Numbered from the stretch's first letter, positions 13,798-25,936 are shown. The stretch is DNA of 64,000 nt from Mantis religiosa (GCA_030765055.1 CM060947.1:217593271-217657270); one strand, 5' to 3'. Notes: generated from the sequence alone by a model not told the origin. Translations and numbers: made by a program.

Positions 13798-14676
13798 CTT
13801 CAGGTTCCGGAAATGGAAATGGACGATTATCAAAAGATATGGTAATTAATAATGGTTTAAGACAAGGACGTACTTTATCTCCGCTATTGTTTAATATCTA
13901 TATGGACGATATTCTCAGAAAATTAAACGATGAAATAAATGCCATTAGGAATAAAAATAAGTAAAAATAATGCGTTAAGTATGCTACTCTTTGCGATGAT
14001 ATGATAGTTAATACAAGACAGAGAGGATAAGCTGAAAATAAGTATGTACATGCTACAGCAATTGATCCAAGATTATGGTTTAAGTATATCCGTAAAAAAA
14101 TCAAAGGTTATGGCATTTATAGGAAAACAAATAAGAAGATCTAAGATAGTGTTAAATAATACATTGTTAGAACAGGTGAGAATATACTTGAGCTGTAATG
14201 TAATCTATAAAACGAACAATGAAGAAATAAGTAGTAAATTAAACAAGTTTCAATACATTTGTGGAGTAGCAGTTCGTACCTTGAAAAGAAAAACCCGAAA
14301 GGATACAAAACTAAAATTTTATAAGACAATGACTGTTAAAAAAAATGGAGCCAAATACACGCGACAGAAATGAAGTATCTCCAAGCAGTAAAAGGATGCA
14401 CCAGACAAGATGGTATTAGAATGGTATTAGAAACGAAGGCATAAGAAATAGATATATTCTCATTGCAAGAAAAAATACAAAAAAATAGAGGAAAATGGAA
14501 AAGCCATTTACAAAGAATGGATAACTCTTGCATTCCATTACAGTCTTACAAATACAAAGCTTTGGGTTATAGAAACAACAGGAAGACCACTAAAACGGTG
14601 GGAAGAAGTATGAGGCCAGAACAGGAGTACCTTCCTAAACCATGAAGAATTGATGATGATGATGATGATGATGATG
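13798..14676 (+). pseudogene. LINE reverse-transcriptase C-terminal remnant with GAT tail
   Basis: Reverse transcriptase fragment of a non-LTR retrotransposon. Motifs in order: INNGLRQGRTLSPLLFNIYM (the conserved G-RQG-LSP-LFNIY region), a broken LFA-DDMIV catalytic box that needs a one-base shift near 13997, ISVKKSKVMAF, SSKLNKFQYICG, and RTLKRKTRKDTKLKFYKTM. Then come LQAVKGCTRQD and NRGKWKSHLQRMD near the C-terminus. It ends in a (GAT/TGA)n tail at 14651-14676, as RTE-like elements often do. The endonuclease and the first half of the RT are missing, and frameshifts and stops are frequent. Clade assignment is tentative. Confidence 0.85.
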
Positions 14677-15784
14677 TTGTTGAGGTTCCGGTATTACCTA
14701 CCCCATTAATGGACGTAAAACTTCAGACTCCACCGCAAAAAAAGTTAAGAATATTTTGTAAACATATAAAAGTAAATCATACATAATCGTAATGGACAGA
14801 AAAAGTAATGTGAACGTAACTTATCTTTTTGTTTGTTCTATTGTGTTTAAACAAGAATTATGTTATTGATATTTCATTAGAAATGTATATTTAGAGGTCT
14901 AAACAAATTCTCTGAACAGCATAAATAACTAAAAACGACACGTTGGATGAAAGCTTACTTCGCATTTATATCAATATCCTGTAATGTATTTTATAAATGT
15001 ATGTATTAATAAAATCCAATGTAAAACAGTCACGCGACTTTCTCTATATTATCATCCCCGGGCTCTTTGTTAGCTTACCTTTCCATTCAGCTGGTGTTAA
15101 TAATGCTAATGGTTTCATTTAGGTAATACACGCTTTGTATGTGCAGGAGATTGAAACAACAACCAAATGTTTGGAAAACAAGTCGATTAAAATTTATTAT
15201 GAGCTAACGAGAAACTAACAATGGAACACTTTTATATGCAGTGCATAGAAAATGATTAGAAAACCTAATATGGCTACAGTCAGTTATGTTAATTTCTGTA
15301 ACTAGCAGGTTTCTTAATTACCTACTTAAAAATACGTATTTATTCACAGATAAAGAAATAGATATTAATACATCGTGCAGGTATTATGTGCATATGTTGT
15401 GTATTCATAGGTCCCGACGGCTACCTACCAGAAGACAATACAATCTTATCTAAGCTAGTCTGCAAACACTTCTGTTTTTTTAAAATACCCATTTAATACC
15501 TCAAAGTATACACACTTTTCACTAATAAGGTAAGATACAAATGAAACCAAAATTAACAAACTTTATAAAAACAAATGCTCGGAAATGCTAACTTTAACAT
15601 TCTGAAAGGAGGATTTTATGAAAGAAAAATATTTCAGCCATTATAAATAAGGCTCTCACAAAAATTTTAAGCGATATATTATATTTACATTTCTTAAAAG
15701 GTATTTGGATAGAATTGTTCATAGTTTGTCATTTTAGAAGTTCTCTCAACTTTCTATTCTTTCTCGTGATACCATGGAAAGAGT
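14677..15784. other. Unassigned sequence
   Basis: AT-rich. Nothing recognised. Confidence 0.5.
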
Positions 15785-15905
15785 TTGGACTTTCAAAGCC
15801 AGTAAATAACGACCCGCTTTTTAAAGATATGACTATCGGTTTAGCCTCCTGTGTAAGCCTTGTACACAAGCAAATGTTAAGGTAACTATTTCTGCAACCA
15901 TTTAT
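15785..15905 (+). repeat. Dispersed repeat Rep2, copy 3
   Basis: Blocks 'aaataacgaccc', 'ttaaagatatgact', 'aagcaaatgttaagg' and 'aactatttctgcaa' match the order of the copies at 11.4 and 13.6 kb. Confidence 0.4.
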
Positions 15906-16262
15906 CTCCATTAACATTAATTAGATAAAAATAGGCATTGGTTAGAATAGTTTGTAGACGCTACCTGTGCAAGTAGGTAAGAGAAATTCATATGAATATT
16001 ACACATAAACTTTTCTTTTTTAAAATCAGCTTCCGCAAAATGTCTAGTTTTTGTGATAGAAATTCAATAAAACACTTCTAGAGAGTTAAGCATAGTAGAT
16101 AAAGGTGTACATGGAGCTAGCTAAATGTTTGTAATATCTGGATCTCGGCACAATAGGCTCCGCATTGAAGTAGGTACAAGCATTTATTACTATTATTTTT
16201 ACTAAATACCACTATTCTCTTAACGTAGTGGAAAACGTAAACATTACTTTTTCATTTTAGTT
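15906..16262. other. Unassigned sequence
   Basis: Nothing recognised. Confidence 0.5.
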
Positions 16263-16716
16263 AATTGATGGAAATTAATAATTTCTTCACACTAGCCGTA
16301 TATAGGCTAAGGTTTTTTGATAGAGTCAATATGAAAAATTCAATGCCATGGCCGGGATTTGAACCACGGATCTCCTGGTTTTAGTAAGTCGCTCTAACTC
16401 GTTGAGCTACCATGGCCAACGTGCCGTCCCGACACCTAATTCTCCATCTGACTCGTATATTTCCCCGGTAACCGAGATACACTAAAATAATAAGAGTTAA
16501 ATGATGAAGCCTGGGACTCAAGTAGTTACGATGTATCTCGAATGCGAGAGCCCCTAGTGGTTTACCGGGAAAATATACGAGTCAAATGGAGAATTTGGTG
16601 TCAGGACGGCCCGTTGTCCATGGTAGATCAATGGGTTAGAGCGACTGGACGGAAACCAGGAGATCCGTGGTCCAAATCTCGGCCATGGCATTGAATTTTT
16701 CATGTTGACTCTGTCT
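16263..16716. mobile_element. Palindromic tRNA-bearing element, copy 3
   Basis: Left arm: outer block 'gatggaaattaataattt', 'cacactagccgta', 'gatagagtcaatatgaaaaa', then a minus-strand tRNA-like unit. Right arm: the same in inverted order from about 16540, ending 'atgttgactctgtc'. The centre reads 'atgaagcctgggactcaagtag' next to 'cgagatac/gtatctcg', showing how the inner ends of two monomers are joined. Confidence 0.75.
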
Positions 16717-18089
16717 ATTACTTTTTCAATTTGTATTTCAGTTACTGTGCATATTTTTTGTGAGAAAACTATTAACGGTTTTTAATTTCTCTGGCGTTGA
16801 ATTTAAATTCTTATTGAATCTGTTATGCAGTATTGTTAAACAGGCTAATTTATTTGCGATGAAATAAGTCTGTCGTTTAGGTACTATGCACATACTATGT
16901 TCCCGATGTGGACATTACGTAACAATAAAGCGATCGCATGAATTAACAAAGCGATGAATTGAACATTTCCCTACAGTTTACTGTGCTAAGTAACAAAGTA
17001 AAGCAACTGCTGACGTTAGGAAAGGAATTTCCTTAGGGAATTTGTAAACAATGGCTCATTGGACCAGAGCACGAACTGTTACTGAAATGCTAAGGATATC
17101 ACCATATTAATAAGTAATATGAGAAACACGCTCCAATAATAAATATAATGAAATTATGACAGGCGAAAACCTCAATAAAATTTCTCTGTAGAAAGCAAGT
17201 CCTTTAAATGGCGAAAAGGTACAAGTAAACACAGATAACGAATAAAATGGGCAAATGCGGAGGTCTAATAATATCTATGCACGCTTTCACTCCCGACTGT
17301 AATTTGGTTAGTTATCTACTGGGTGTTTTGTTTCGTACTCCTAGCACACAGAACTGCTATTAGATGCAGACAAATGCAGTCGGATTTGTACAAAGATCGA
17401 CACGTGTACGATTCACAATTTGGAGTTGACAAACCGAGACAAAAATAAACAGGCGCAGATGCGTGGCTCGCTTCCGATCGTAAGAAAAAACCGAAATGCC
17501 TGCCAGCTTATTCGCCGCCACCTTATTAATATTAAGTGCCATGGAATTCAACAAAACAACTTCATTAAACTTGTTTTTCAAACAGTTGGGCAACGTTAAT
17601 TCTTTTTGCGTGTTTGTTTACGTTGTCTTAAAATGGAAATGTCTCTGCAGTGTTATTTTGGCCCAAAGAAAGAAATAAAGCGCAGTTTTCAGATCCTCGC
17701 CGACGGCGAGGGGAATAAACTCAAGCGCTTCTGTTGACTTTGCGTTGTTCTTTGTAAATTCTCTGCACACTGCGGCTGTAATTAGCGATTCTATTAAAAA
17801 AATATGTTCAGTGGTTTGGGAGTGCAAATGCCTTATACAAACAAATTTGAAGCGGAAAGAAAAGAGTGATGAATTTCATAAGAAACTGCTATGTATTTTC
17901 ATTTTACCAAACACCTGCCTGCAGTAGAGAAATTACTATAATTCACCCAAATATTGGTATTTCATCATGAAATTTTTATTGAAAAGTTTCCCCAAGTGCA
18001 TTAACGATGCTTATAGAAAACACTCTTCTGTAAATAGAGGTAAACTTTCAATACACATTTACACATTGTTCCTAGGGGAAGAATACAGC
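16717..18089. other. Unassigned sequence
   Basis: No gene recognised; frames of 60-77 codons near 17.4-17.9 kb lack domains. A perfect small palindrome, CCTCGCCG-A-CGGCGAGG, lies at 17695-17711. The stretch 17280-17930 has near-balanced base composition and no detectable repeat, unlike most of the window. Confidence 0.5.
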
Positions 18090-19125
18090 AGCAATCCAAA
18101 TCGATATCATTTTAAAAGGCTGCTGCAATGAGAAGGCTTTGAAATTCGATGCTCTTTGACAAATGACAAATAAACAGTAACGACTTCCGATCTGAAAAAT
18201 ATGTATTTGAAAATTCAAACCAATAACAAGGAATATCTCGGAAAAATTTAACGCCACAAAAAGATTTGGAGTTATGTGCTTTAAGGCTTCTAATTTTTTC
18301 TGTAGTAGAATTTATACGGTTTAAAAACTGTGCAACAGTAATTCAGGACAATCGGGGAGTTCCTGTTGCACAGTTGTTAAACCGTACAAAAATAATTCTA
18401 CAAAGCCCTTTTCAGCTAATTTCCTAAGTCGCCGAAACTCACTCTTATATGTTATCTAAGGAAAAACCACCCGAATGTACAGCCTGCAATACAATAAATA
18501 CCATTCAGCATACAATCGAGAACTGCCAGCAATATGACATCTACAGGGAAAAATTCAAGATTCCAGGCAATCTACATCTGTCAACGAGCGATACAAATGC
18601 ATGGAATAGATTTTTAAATGTACCAATCTATACAACAAAATATTGTAAAATGTGCTACACAATGCATTCTTGCTTAAATTTGTTAAAATTTAAATGTTAA
18701 ATATCTGTTAAAATACATATGGCATTGTTAATTCAAGTTACACATTGTAAAATCAATTGTATAATGTAACGCATATGTAGTTGTACAACTTGTATCAAAG
18801 TTTGTAAATGTGTTAATTTTTTAAGTCGCCATAAGACCATGCAGTTAGGCGAGTTTAAATAAATGGTTACAAAAACAGTAATTCAGAATAAATAGGACTT
18901 CACAAGCTCTTGCAAAAAAAGTAATTATACACGTTTCATTTGTCATAAAAATGTTACACTAATGGTATCTTAAACATATGTTACGCAAAAATGTTATTGT
19001 AATCAAAATATTAGGGCTATTTTTGAGAAAACCATACTAACGAAGAATTTTAGGATACTTTGGGGTTTGGAGTTTTGACGATCATCGGGATACATCCTTA
19101 GAAGATGCTGAACTTAAATATACTT
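18090..19125 (-). repeat. Dispersed repeat Rep1, copy 4, split by a LINE insertion
   Basis: The part before the insertion (18090-18346) has 'tttgaaattcgatgctcttt', 'cagtaacgacttccgatctg' and 'gaaaattcaaaccaataaca'. The part after it (18887-19125) has 'taatcaaaatattagggcta', 'tttttgagaaaa' and 'agaagatgctgaacttaaat'. Removing the LINE leaves about 500 bp, close to the 436 bp of the copy at 28.2 kb. Confidence 0.6.
18347..18873 (+). mobile_element. LINE 3'-end insertion with 13-bp TSD
   Basis: Flanked by the perfect direct repeat AACAGTAATTCAG (18334-18346 and 18874-18886), a target-site duplication. The insert carries the C-terminus of a LINE ORF2: ETHSYMLSKEKPPEC leading into a C-x2-C...H-x4-C zinc motif (CTACNTINTIQHTIENC), stop at 18698-18700, then an AT-rich 3' region ending in 'aaataaatggttacaaa'. 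Jockey/I-type LINEs end this way. It is severely 5'-truncated. The first 56 bp contain an inverted copy of the left flank (18363-18402 against 18301-18338), which is unusual. Confidence 0.75.
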
Positions 19126-20286
19126 ATTTAATCTAACTTCCAGTTTTTCTGTTCTCTCATACAGAATTTTTTCTAAAAATATTTTCTAAAAGTTTTTGAG
19201 AAGGGGGGAGAAGATTCAGAGAGTCTCAAAACGTGTGTTTCGGTGAAATCTGCCCTGAAGAAGCTAATCATGCAGTTTCGTATACAAATCTACTTTATAA
19301 TGAATTAATATTAAAGCAGATTTTGTTTCATCACTCGATTATTCCTTATGACAATCTTTCAAATTCGTAACCAGAGAGGCTGTGAAATGACAGATAAAAA
19401 GCGAGAGTGAAATAAAGAGTTACAAACCTCCATAACGGCAGCTGCAGTTCATGACGACGGCGACGGTGAGATAGATTCGCAATCTCGACGGCTGACGAAA
19501 CAAAGACAAAAGGTCCCTCAAGTGGGTGCTGCATGTAGTTAATGCCCGCCAATCTCTCGAATCAACAAAGGAATACCGCCTACTTCAACTTCTTGTCACA
19601 GCTAAGTCTCACAGATAGAAATCTCTTGTTGATAATCAATGTGAAGATGCACATTCTGACGGCGATAAGGCCTTCTGGGAAAATACCAACGTTCACTATC
19701 AACAATTACTCTTTAGGCTTAAATCTACTTCTGCTATATATAGTGGCCGCGTGTGCTGAAGCAGTCCACCGGGTGTTCTGTGAAGTTCTTTCAAAGTGTT
19801 TTCGTTTCGAACTTATTCCTTTTCTGATGGTTTTTAAATACGTTCCCTGAAGCGAGTGGATCACTAATTTCTTAAGAATCGCTGTGTGCTAAATTTAATA
19901 TAGCACACCTTTACTACTCAATTTACAATTGTCGATAGATCTCCTGGCTCTACTGAATGCTATTTAGCTATCTGCGAAAGCAGGATGCACAAAAAGGACT
20001 TTACTCCACGCCACACATCGTACAGGGTAAATAATTTGTAGCGTTCAAAAGTTAACTTTTATTTCTATTTGTATTCCACAAAAAGGCAGCTTTCACTAAT
20101 GGTGTTTCTAGAATTAACCGTAATCTTCCATTCATAAAACATAAAGGGATTTAAAAATAGATAATAGCAATAAACAAAACGGTTGATCCTATAGATAGTA
20201 GCAGGTAGATAGTAGCAGGTAGTGTCTTGATCTCTGACGTCATACTCATGGTGAATTGCTCACTGTATATTTACATAGAGAGAACA
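19126..20286. other. Unassigned sequence
   Basis: No gene recognised. The 102-codon frame at 19542-19850 has no domain I know. Confidence 0.5.
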
Positions 20287-20445
20287 GAATTCACATTCAA
20301 GGGATCCAGGATTCGAATCTCGGTCAGGTTGAGTTATCTGGATAAGGCTTGCCTGGGGTTTTCCCTTATCCTGTGATCCTTTGGACCCAAAGCTCTTTTG
20401 AGCATCATTTCATTCGTTCACAGGAGGACGTTAGAAATACAAATC
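20287..20445 (+). mobile_element. SINE family A, 5'-truncated
   Basis: Starts within the tRNA-like head at 'cattcaagggatccaggatt', keeps the B-box ('gattcgaatctc'), 'gagttatctggataagg', and ends at 'aggaggacgttag'. Confidence 0.75.
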
Positions 20446-20515
20446 TTTAAATAAACAGTGGCGGTACTGTGTCTACACTTTAACTGTGACACTCTAATGG
20501 CAGTACACATTTTTG

Positions 20516-20757
20516 TAATTGTTGTTGTAATTTTACGTCCTCCAACGTTAAGTCATATCAGACGATATGGAATGGGTGAAATGATGCTCAAATGAGCCCA
20601 GGGTCCTTAGAGCTTAGAGTTACCCGACATTCGTCCTTCAGGATAAGGGAAAACCCTGTAAAAAACCTTATCCAGGTAACTCACCCTGACCGAAATTCGA
20701 ACTCGGGACCCCTTGAACGTGAGGCAGACACGCTGCCATCTACGCAACCGAGGCGGG
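20516..20757 (-). mobile_element. SINE family A with 10-bp TSD
   Basis: Full-length minus-strand copy: tail 'acgtcctccaacgttaagtc', body 'ccttatccaggtaactcacc', B-box complement near 20693-20703, head 'gcctcggttgcgtaga' in complement. Flanked by CACATTTTTG at 20506-20515 and 20758-20767, a perfect duplication expected of LINE-mediated insertion. Confidence 0.9.
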
Positions 20758-20767
20758 CACATTTTTG

Positions 20768-22061
20768 GAACTGAGTACAAATTCCAATCTAACTTAGAGG
20801 GAATAACAGCACATTTACATGAAAAACTCCACAGTAAAACAATGTAACAACAGTTTTAAGTTAGTGTAGAGGCATATGACTACATAAATGTGGCTACGAA
20901 GTTACGTAGAACACTAAGCAATACAGCAATAGTACCGTTTTCCGTCTGAACCGATGAAGATAGGCCTCTCCTCCTCCCCCTCCTCCTCCTTTTTCCCCTC
21001 TCAAATTCTACGCAATACACAGTTTTTGGTTTGTACGATACATAGAGTTTTTTATGTAACTTTCGTTTTAATTACTGATAATTGTTTATGTTGTGTACTT
21101 ACCCTATTAGGTTCGACCATAAAAAAAAAGAACAACACAAGGTCAGTCGGTATTTGTGCAGAATAACAGGAAAAATGTAAAATCAGTATTCTCAAACTAT
21201 TAACCAACCAATTTGGTCTTCAAATTTAGTATCCCGCAAAGATACGTCACGAAACTTTTCGAGAAGACTACTCTATACGTGACTACCTTTTATGGGGAAA
21301 CATGTTCATAATTTAACACTTACTAGAAAACCAAACAATAAGAGAGATATTTGAATTTTGATATATTTTGTGGGATATAATGGATAAATATGATGCACCA
21401 CCAGCCGCCACAGATGTCCCAACAATTAACAAGAGTTTGTTTATGTGGGGTCATGGGGAATAATGTGTATATTACGAGTAAATGGGACGTGTCCAATTTG
21501 AGCGACCACGTTACTCAATTCCTGCGACTTCCTGGGGTAGGAGGAGGCGCCATGTTTATTGGGTCAACTGGATGCGAGAGCAGCGACCTTCAGGCGCGTG
21601 GAGAGCGCGTTCTTTAATCTGCACCCAAACTGGTCCCTAGATGAGTTATGCAACATTCAAAACCAACCTTGCATCTACAACAACATTCTTCAACATTAAC
21701 ACACTTTTACTTATTTACAATGTGTCTAATCATACTTTTATTTAAGGGTACTCTTAAGTGAAATTTCTAAAATCCACAACTTTGGCTAGATTCATTTACA
21801 TTTTCGAAATAGTAATTAAGGTTTAATGTATAAAATATATACAAAATTTTAAGCATAATTTAAAATAATTCCAGAGATAATTCTTTACAATATTCTACTG
21901 ATATGAAAAATTGTTCCACACCATGCAATATTTTTTGTATAAATCGTATTTTAAACATTAAGCCTTAATAAATTGTAGAGATGGGCTATTCATTTTTCAA
22001 CTAGGTTTGTGTTAAATATAAGACTTAAGAATTAAAAAAAAATGGTTAGATTTAACTAGTT
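20768..22061. other. Unassigned sequence
   Basis: A pyrimidine-rich stretch lies at 20967-21000. No gene recognised. Confidence 0.5.
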
Positions 22062-22278
22062 AACCGGTTGGGTCACATCATCGGACGATGAATGAAAAGG
22101 TGAAATGATGGTCAAATGGGCCCAAGGTCCACAGAACTTCAAAGTTATCCGAGGTTTATCTGTCAGGTTAAGGGTAAACACCGTAAAAACTTTGCCCAGA
22201 TAACTCCCTGTAACCGAAACATTACTTGGGCCTCTTAAATGTAAGGCAGACGGGCTATCTTCACACCATAGAGGTGGG
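22062..22278 (-). mobile_element. SINE family A, diverged, host of a nested SINE
   Basis: Minus-strand copy with 'catcatcggacgatgaatga' at its 3' end and the complement of the head at 22240-22278. The next SINE inserted at its very head and duplicated 16 bp of it. Confidence 0.75.
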
Positions 22279-22512
22279 CCACGCCGTGGCTCAGTGGTTA
22301 GACCGCTTGGCTCTCACCAAGGCGGCCCGGGTTCGATCCCAGGCGACCGCAAAGTGAGATTTGTGATGGACAACACGGCGTTGGGGCGGGTTTTCTCCGG
22401 GATCTCCGGTTTCCCCTGCCATCTAATTCCACCGGTGCTCCATCTTCATCTCATGCATCATCAGTGTCACAGCCTGCGGTGCCGTATGTAGTAAAAGCGG
22501 GCGTTAAACACT
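22279..22512 (+). mobile_element. SINE family B, short-tail form, perfect 16-bp TSD
   Basis: A-box TGGCTCAGTGG (22287-22297), B-box GGTTCGATCCC (22330-22340), body 'gtgagatttgtgatggacaa', tail '...gtatgtagtaaaagcgggcg' then 'ttaaacactac'. Flanked by ACACCATAGAGGTGGG at 22263-22278 and 22513-22528. The well-preserved promoter boxes and TSD indicate a young insertion. Confidence 0.93.
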
Positions 22513-22528
22513 ACACCATAGAGGTGGG

Positions 22529-24449
22529 TTAAATTGTTTTGTTTAAACATTAATAAAATGTTTAATAATATTAAAACTAAGTCTGATTATAAAAATTAAT
22601 CTAATTTGTTATGCCATTATTTACAAGCAGATATACAACATTTAATTGATTTCAGAGAACCCCTGAAAAGAGTTTTAGAAGTCACTACGACACTTAGGAA
22701 TTTTTCAGATGAAAGGAAATAAAGTTAACACGACTGGAGTTTAGGCAGTGACGGCACACGCACCCTAATCTTCCATGTATTCCGCTGGCGTTTACAGGTA
22801 GCACTTAAAATTAGCAGACACTCTTAACCTGCCTTTCAGCGCTTTTTGGCCGCTGTCATTTGCATTATTGTACTAATATATGATTTGAATGTGGATAACT
22901 TGAAACAAACTGCTTAAGAATTGCTATGCCCGATCATAACGGTGAAATCTGTCTTCTTGATTTTAAAAGTATTTAGGGCATGCATAGGCCATCTTTCCTG
23001 CTCCTCTGCAGCTTATTTAGTGTTTGAAGTTTCTTGAAGCTTCTCTCTTGAATACTCGTTCACTTCAGGCAAATGTTAAAGGAAGTTAAGCGTACAGACA
23101 GATATTTAATTCATGACATGACAACCTTTAGAATTTAGTATTTCTATAAAAGCTAAACTAGGTTTGTAGTACGTAATATAGTTAGGAATATTGTTAATTT
23201 TTGGTCTTCTTAACAGATGGGTATTCGTAGACCTCTTCATTCCTCCTAAGAGGTATCAAATCCATTGATTGGTTTTATTTTACATCGTCCAGATATTCCG
23301 CTATCTATAAGGGAAAGTTTGTACCTCGTGAAACAGGAGTACTGCAATCTTGCAGAAATGACAACTCAGTATTTAAAGTGTGTTAGAAGTTTTACAAAAA
23401 TATGTTAAATACCAAACATCTTCCAAGGATGCAAACTGCTTGAGTTTTCAAATAAACCTTTTTTCAGTGGTAAGTCACTTTAGTTTATTTCTTGTGGTCA
23501 TTGTCTTTTAAAGCCAATATATCGATTAAGAATAATAATACACTTTTCAATGAATACTTTGTAAAAGAGTTACTAGAGACATTATTGTAAATGCAGCACA
23601 TTCCTTTTTTTCCCCACTGGAAAATCAGCGATGCCTTGAAATGTGGATTCCAGAAAGAGTGATAATGGACCTTTGTTTAAGCGTCTTAGTGTGACGATGA
23701 ACAGATTAGCGTGCAGCACGTGCGCCTGTTTTACGAGTCACGAAGTATACATCACATTTAAGTTGGGTAGGGCCGTTATCAGTTGTAAGGGCCCTCTGAA
23801 AGATGATTGTGGCGCCCGTACGGCTCGTTTACTCGTACACTCGCGTCACCTTGCCAAGCCAACAACGTGCCCTATCTCCAGGGCCCTTGGAGCAACGAGT
23901 GGCGTAATAACTTCAAGCATCCATGTTCAAGTTGGAAATACGACATTAGGTGTTGAACAATACTTATGTGTAACACTTTATTCTGGCTATTCATTGCTGA
24001 ATTGTTTCATTGTACTTTTGGAAAATATTTACAGGCGAAATTATGTTTACTTTCTCTACTATTTACCCGTGATACGTAGATGTGGTATTGCACATTAAAA
24101 ATTGTATATCGACATTTCACAGAGTCTGTGACTAAATAAATACACGAAGATTAAAAAACGTTAGAATAAGTCTCTCTCTTCCTCACTCTCTGTGTGCGCA
24201 AAGAGCTTAACAAAAATGTTAGATAGTTACCATCCCTTCATGTTTATCTCTTTTTCTATTTTAATTTCAGCTTCATTTCAAGTTACAAAGGTTTACCTGC
24301 CTATTTTTTATGCTTATGATCTTTTAAATATATATTTATTTATTTTTGTACATTTGTTTCACATTCTGATAATTACATTTTGGACAAAAACAAATGAGAG
24401 AACAAACTTGTTTGACAGTAAAACGAGATTGCTAGAAACTACAGAAACA
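22529..24449. other. Unassigned sequence with a domain-less 151-codon frame
   Basis: The plus frame at 23643-24098 is one of the longer ATG frames outside recognised repeats, but I see no domain, signal peptide or similarity in it and treat it as chance. Its first half is richer in G+C than the surroundings. Confidence 0.45.
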
Positions 24450-25440
24450 TTTACCTTCGTTCAAAAAAGAATTGATAATCCTTATAAAACTTGGCAGATT
24501 TTCTATCACCAAGGAGCTTAGCATGTCCTGTTTTCAGATAACTCACATAGTCATAAGGATTCACATACTCGGAATGTTGCAATACATAATGCACTGTATG
24601 AGCTAGTAACCACACACAAAACCGAAGTCTGGCAGGCGGAGTGATCACAAAGTTCGGTTCAAGAAGAATTTGTGGGGTACACCAGGCATATCGGGTTAAA
24701 CAGATTTGCTGTAGATAATCCATGAGGCGTCCCTTAATCGACGCCACAACTGGGCATTCATGAAGTCTATGCTATAGCGTATCCTCCCCAACACATTTCA
24801 GACACTTACTTGAAGCTGAGAGCCGTATCCTATGTAATCGACTGCGGGTGGCCAGGATGTCATGTACCACTATAAACCATAGGGATTGGAGTCTAGCCGA
24901 CAGATGTTTCGAGGAGATGTTGGAGAACATAGCGGAACAGTGAGTGTGCGCTGTCCAATTCCCGGACATGTGCATAGCAGGAGCCTTACATTGAAGCATA
25001 AACAACTGATAGATTTTCTTAGAGGTGTAGTAGATAACTTCGATCATGCACATAGATGCGCATGTAGTCTAAGGTTGTAGGAATCCGTCTAACATCTAGT
25101 GGGGTGTCGAGTCCCACGGCAGAAATCCAATATTGTAACCACTTGCTGGAGAAAGTACAATCTTTGTGCTGTAGCATATAATTCCTACTAAAGAGAAGCG
25201 CTCTACATCTTAGCTCTATATTCCAAAGACCAATACCACCTTCTTTCGGTTGCTGATAAAGAGTAGGATCAGAGGAGAATTCGAGAGAATCACCAGGATG
25301 AAAACCACCAAGATATATTGTCGGATAAGTGCTGTGTTACGTGGGAGCACTGATAGGCTGTTATAGACTTTCCACAAGGCTGACAATATAGAATTTTTCC
25401 ATCTGTTTTAGATGTATCTGAAAATTCTCTAACGTACTGC
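24450..25440 (-). pseudogene. LINE ORF2 C-terminal remnant
   Basis: Minus strand, 5' to 3': GGIGLWNIELRCRALLFSRN (the EGG-GL-D/N region after the reverse transcriptase), RRIPTTLDYMRIYVHD, and HDILATRSRLHRIRLSASSK. A zinc-type motif follows (CLKCVGEDTL*HRLHEC), then PPARLRFCVWLLAHTVHYVL and YDYVSYLKTGHAKLLGDRKS. These occur in this order in the C-terminal half of arthropod non-LTR retrotransposon polyproteins. Stops (one between HRL and DTL near 24770) and frameshifts show it is dead. It is a different lineage from those at 13.8 and 18.4 kb. The RT core upstream is too decayed to trace. Confidence 0.8.
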
Positions 25441-25807
25441 TGTAACCGAGAAGTTACCTATCTTTTACCCATGACTTTTGGCATATGCACGAATCACTCA
25501 ACACGCACATTAAGCATTACAAGAAATGTTCCCAGCACGAACAGTTTATCTGATTACTCATTTCTTACCATTTTAAAAAAGTGTTAAATATTTAAAAAAG
25601 TTAAATCAATAGAAGAAAATGATTAATTCTCAAAATGTTTACCAAATTTCACATGAACTCTGAGCTCTTTCCAGATCTACAATTTTTGCGTGGTGTGACA
25701 TTTGGCTTGATATTCAGACAAATCATCTTGAGACGTAAAGAAGATAAATTTTCCATGCAAAGAGTAGCGTGGTGGATTTTCTTGAAAATTACAATGTCAC
25801 TTAGCTA

Positions 25808-25922
25808 AGACCTGAAGCTTTCCTGGCGACGAATATGCTCACTTTCTTCTCGGGCAACAAAACCGAAACGTCGATATCTAATCGTCTTTTGACCTGGCTT
25901 GTTGTCCGAGAAGAAAGTGAGC
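25808..25922. mobile_element. Snap-back retroposed unit, 115 bp, 14-bp TSD
   Basis: Flanked by the perfect repeat ATGTCACTTAGCTA (25794-25807 and 25923-25936). The unit starts 'agacctgaagctttcctggc', then has a 19-bp arm (25835-25853) whose exact complement closes the unit (25906-25924), around a loop containing 'accgaaacgtcgata' and 'gacctggct'. The unit at 61678 shares the head and the 'tctcgggNNaaca...gacctggct' layout but has different arm sequence. No coding capacity. Confidence 0.75.
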
Positions 25923-25936
25923 ATGTCACTTAGCTA

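Noticed and set aside
23643..24098. 151-codon frame as a candidate gene
   Set aside because: No domain, signal, intron boundary or similarity visible; not distinguishable from chance.
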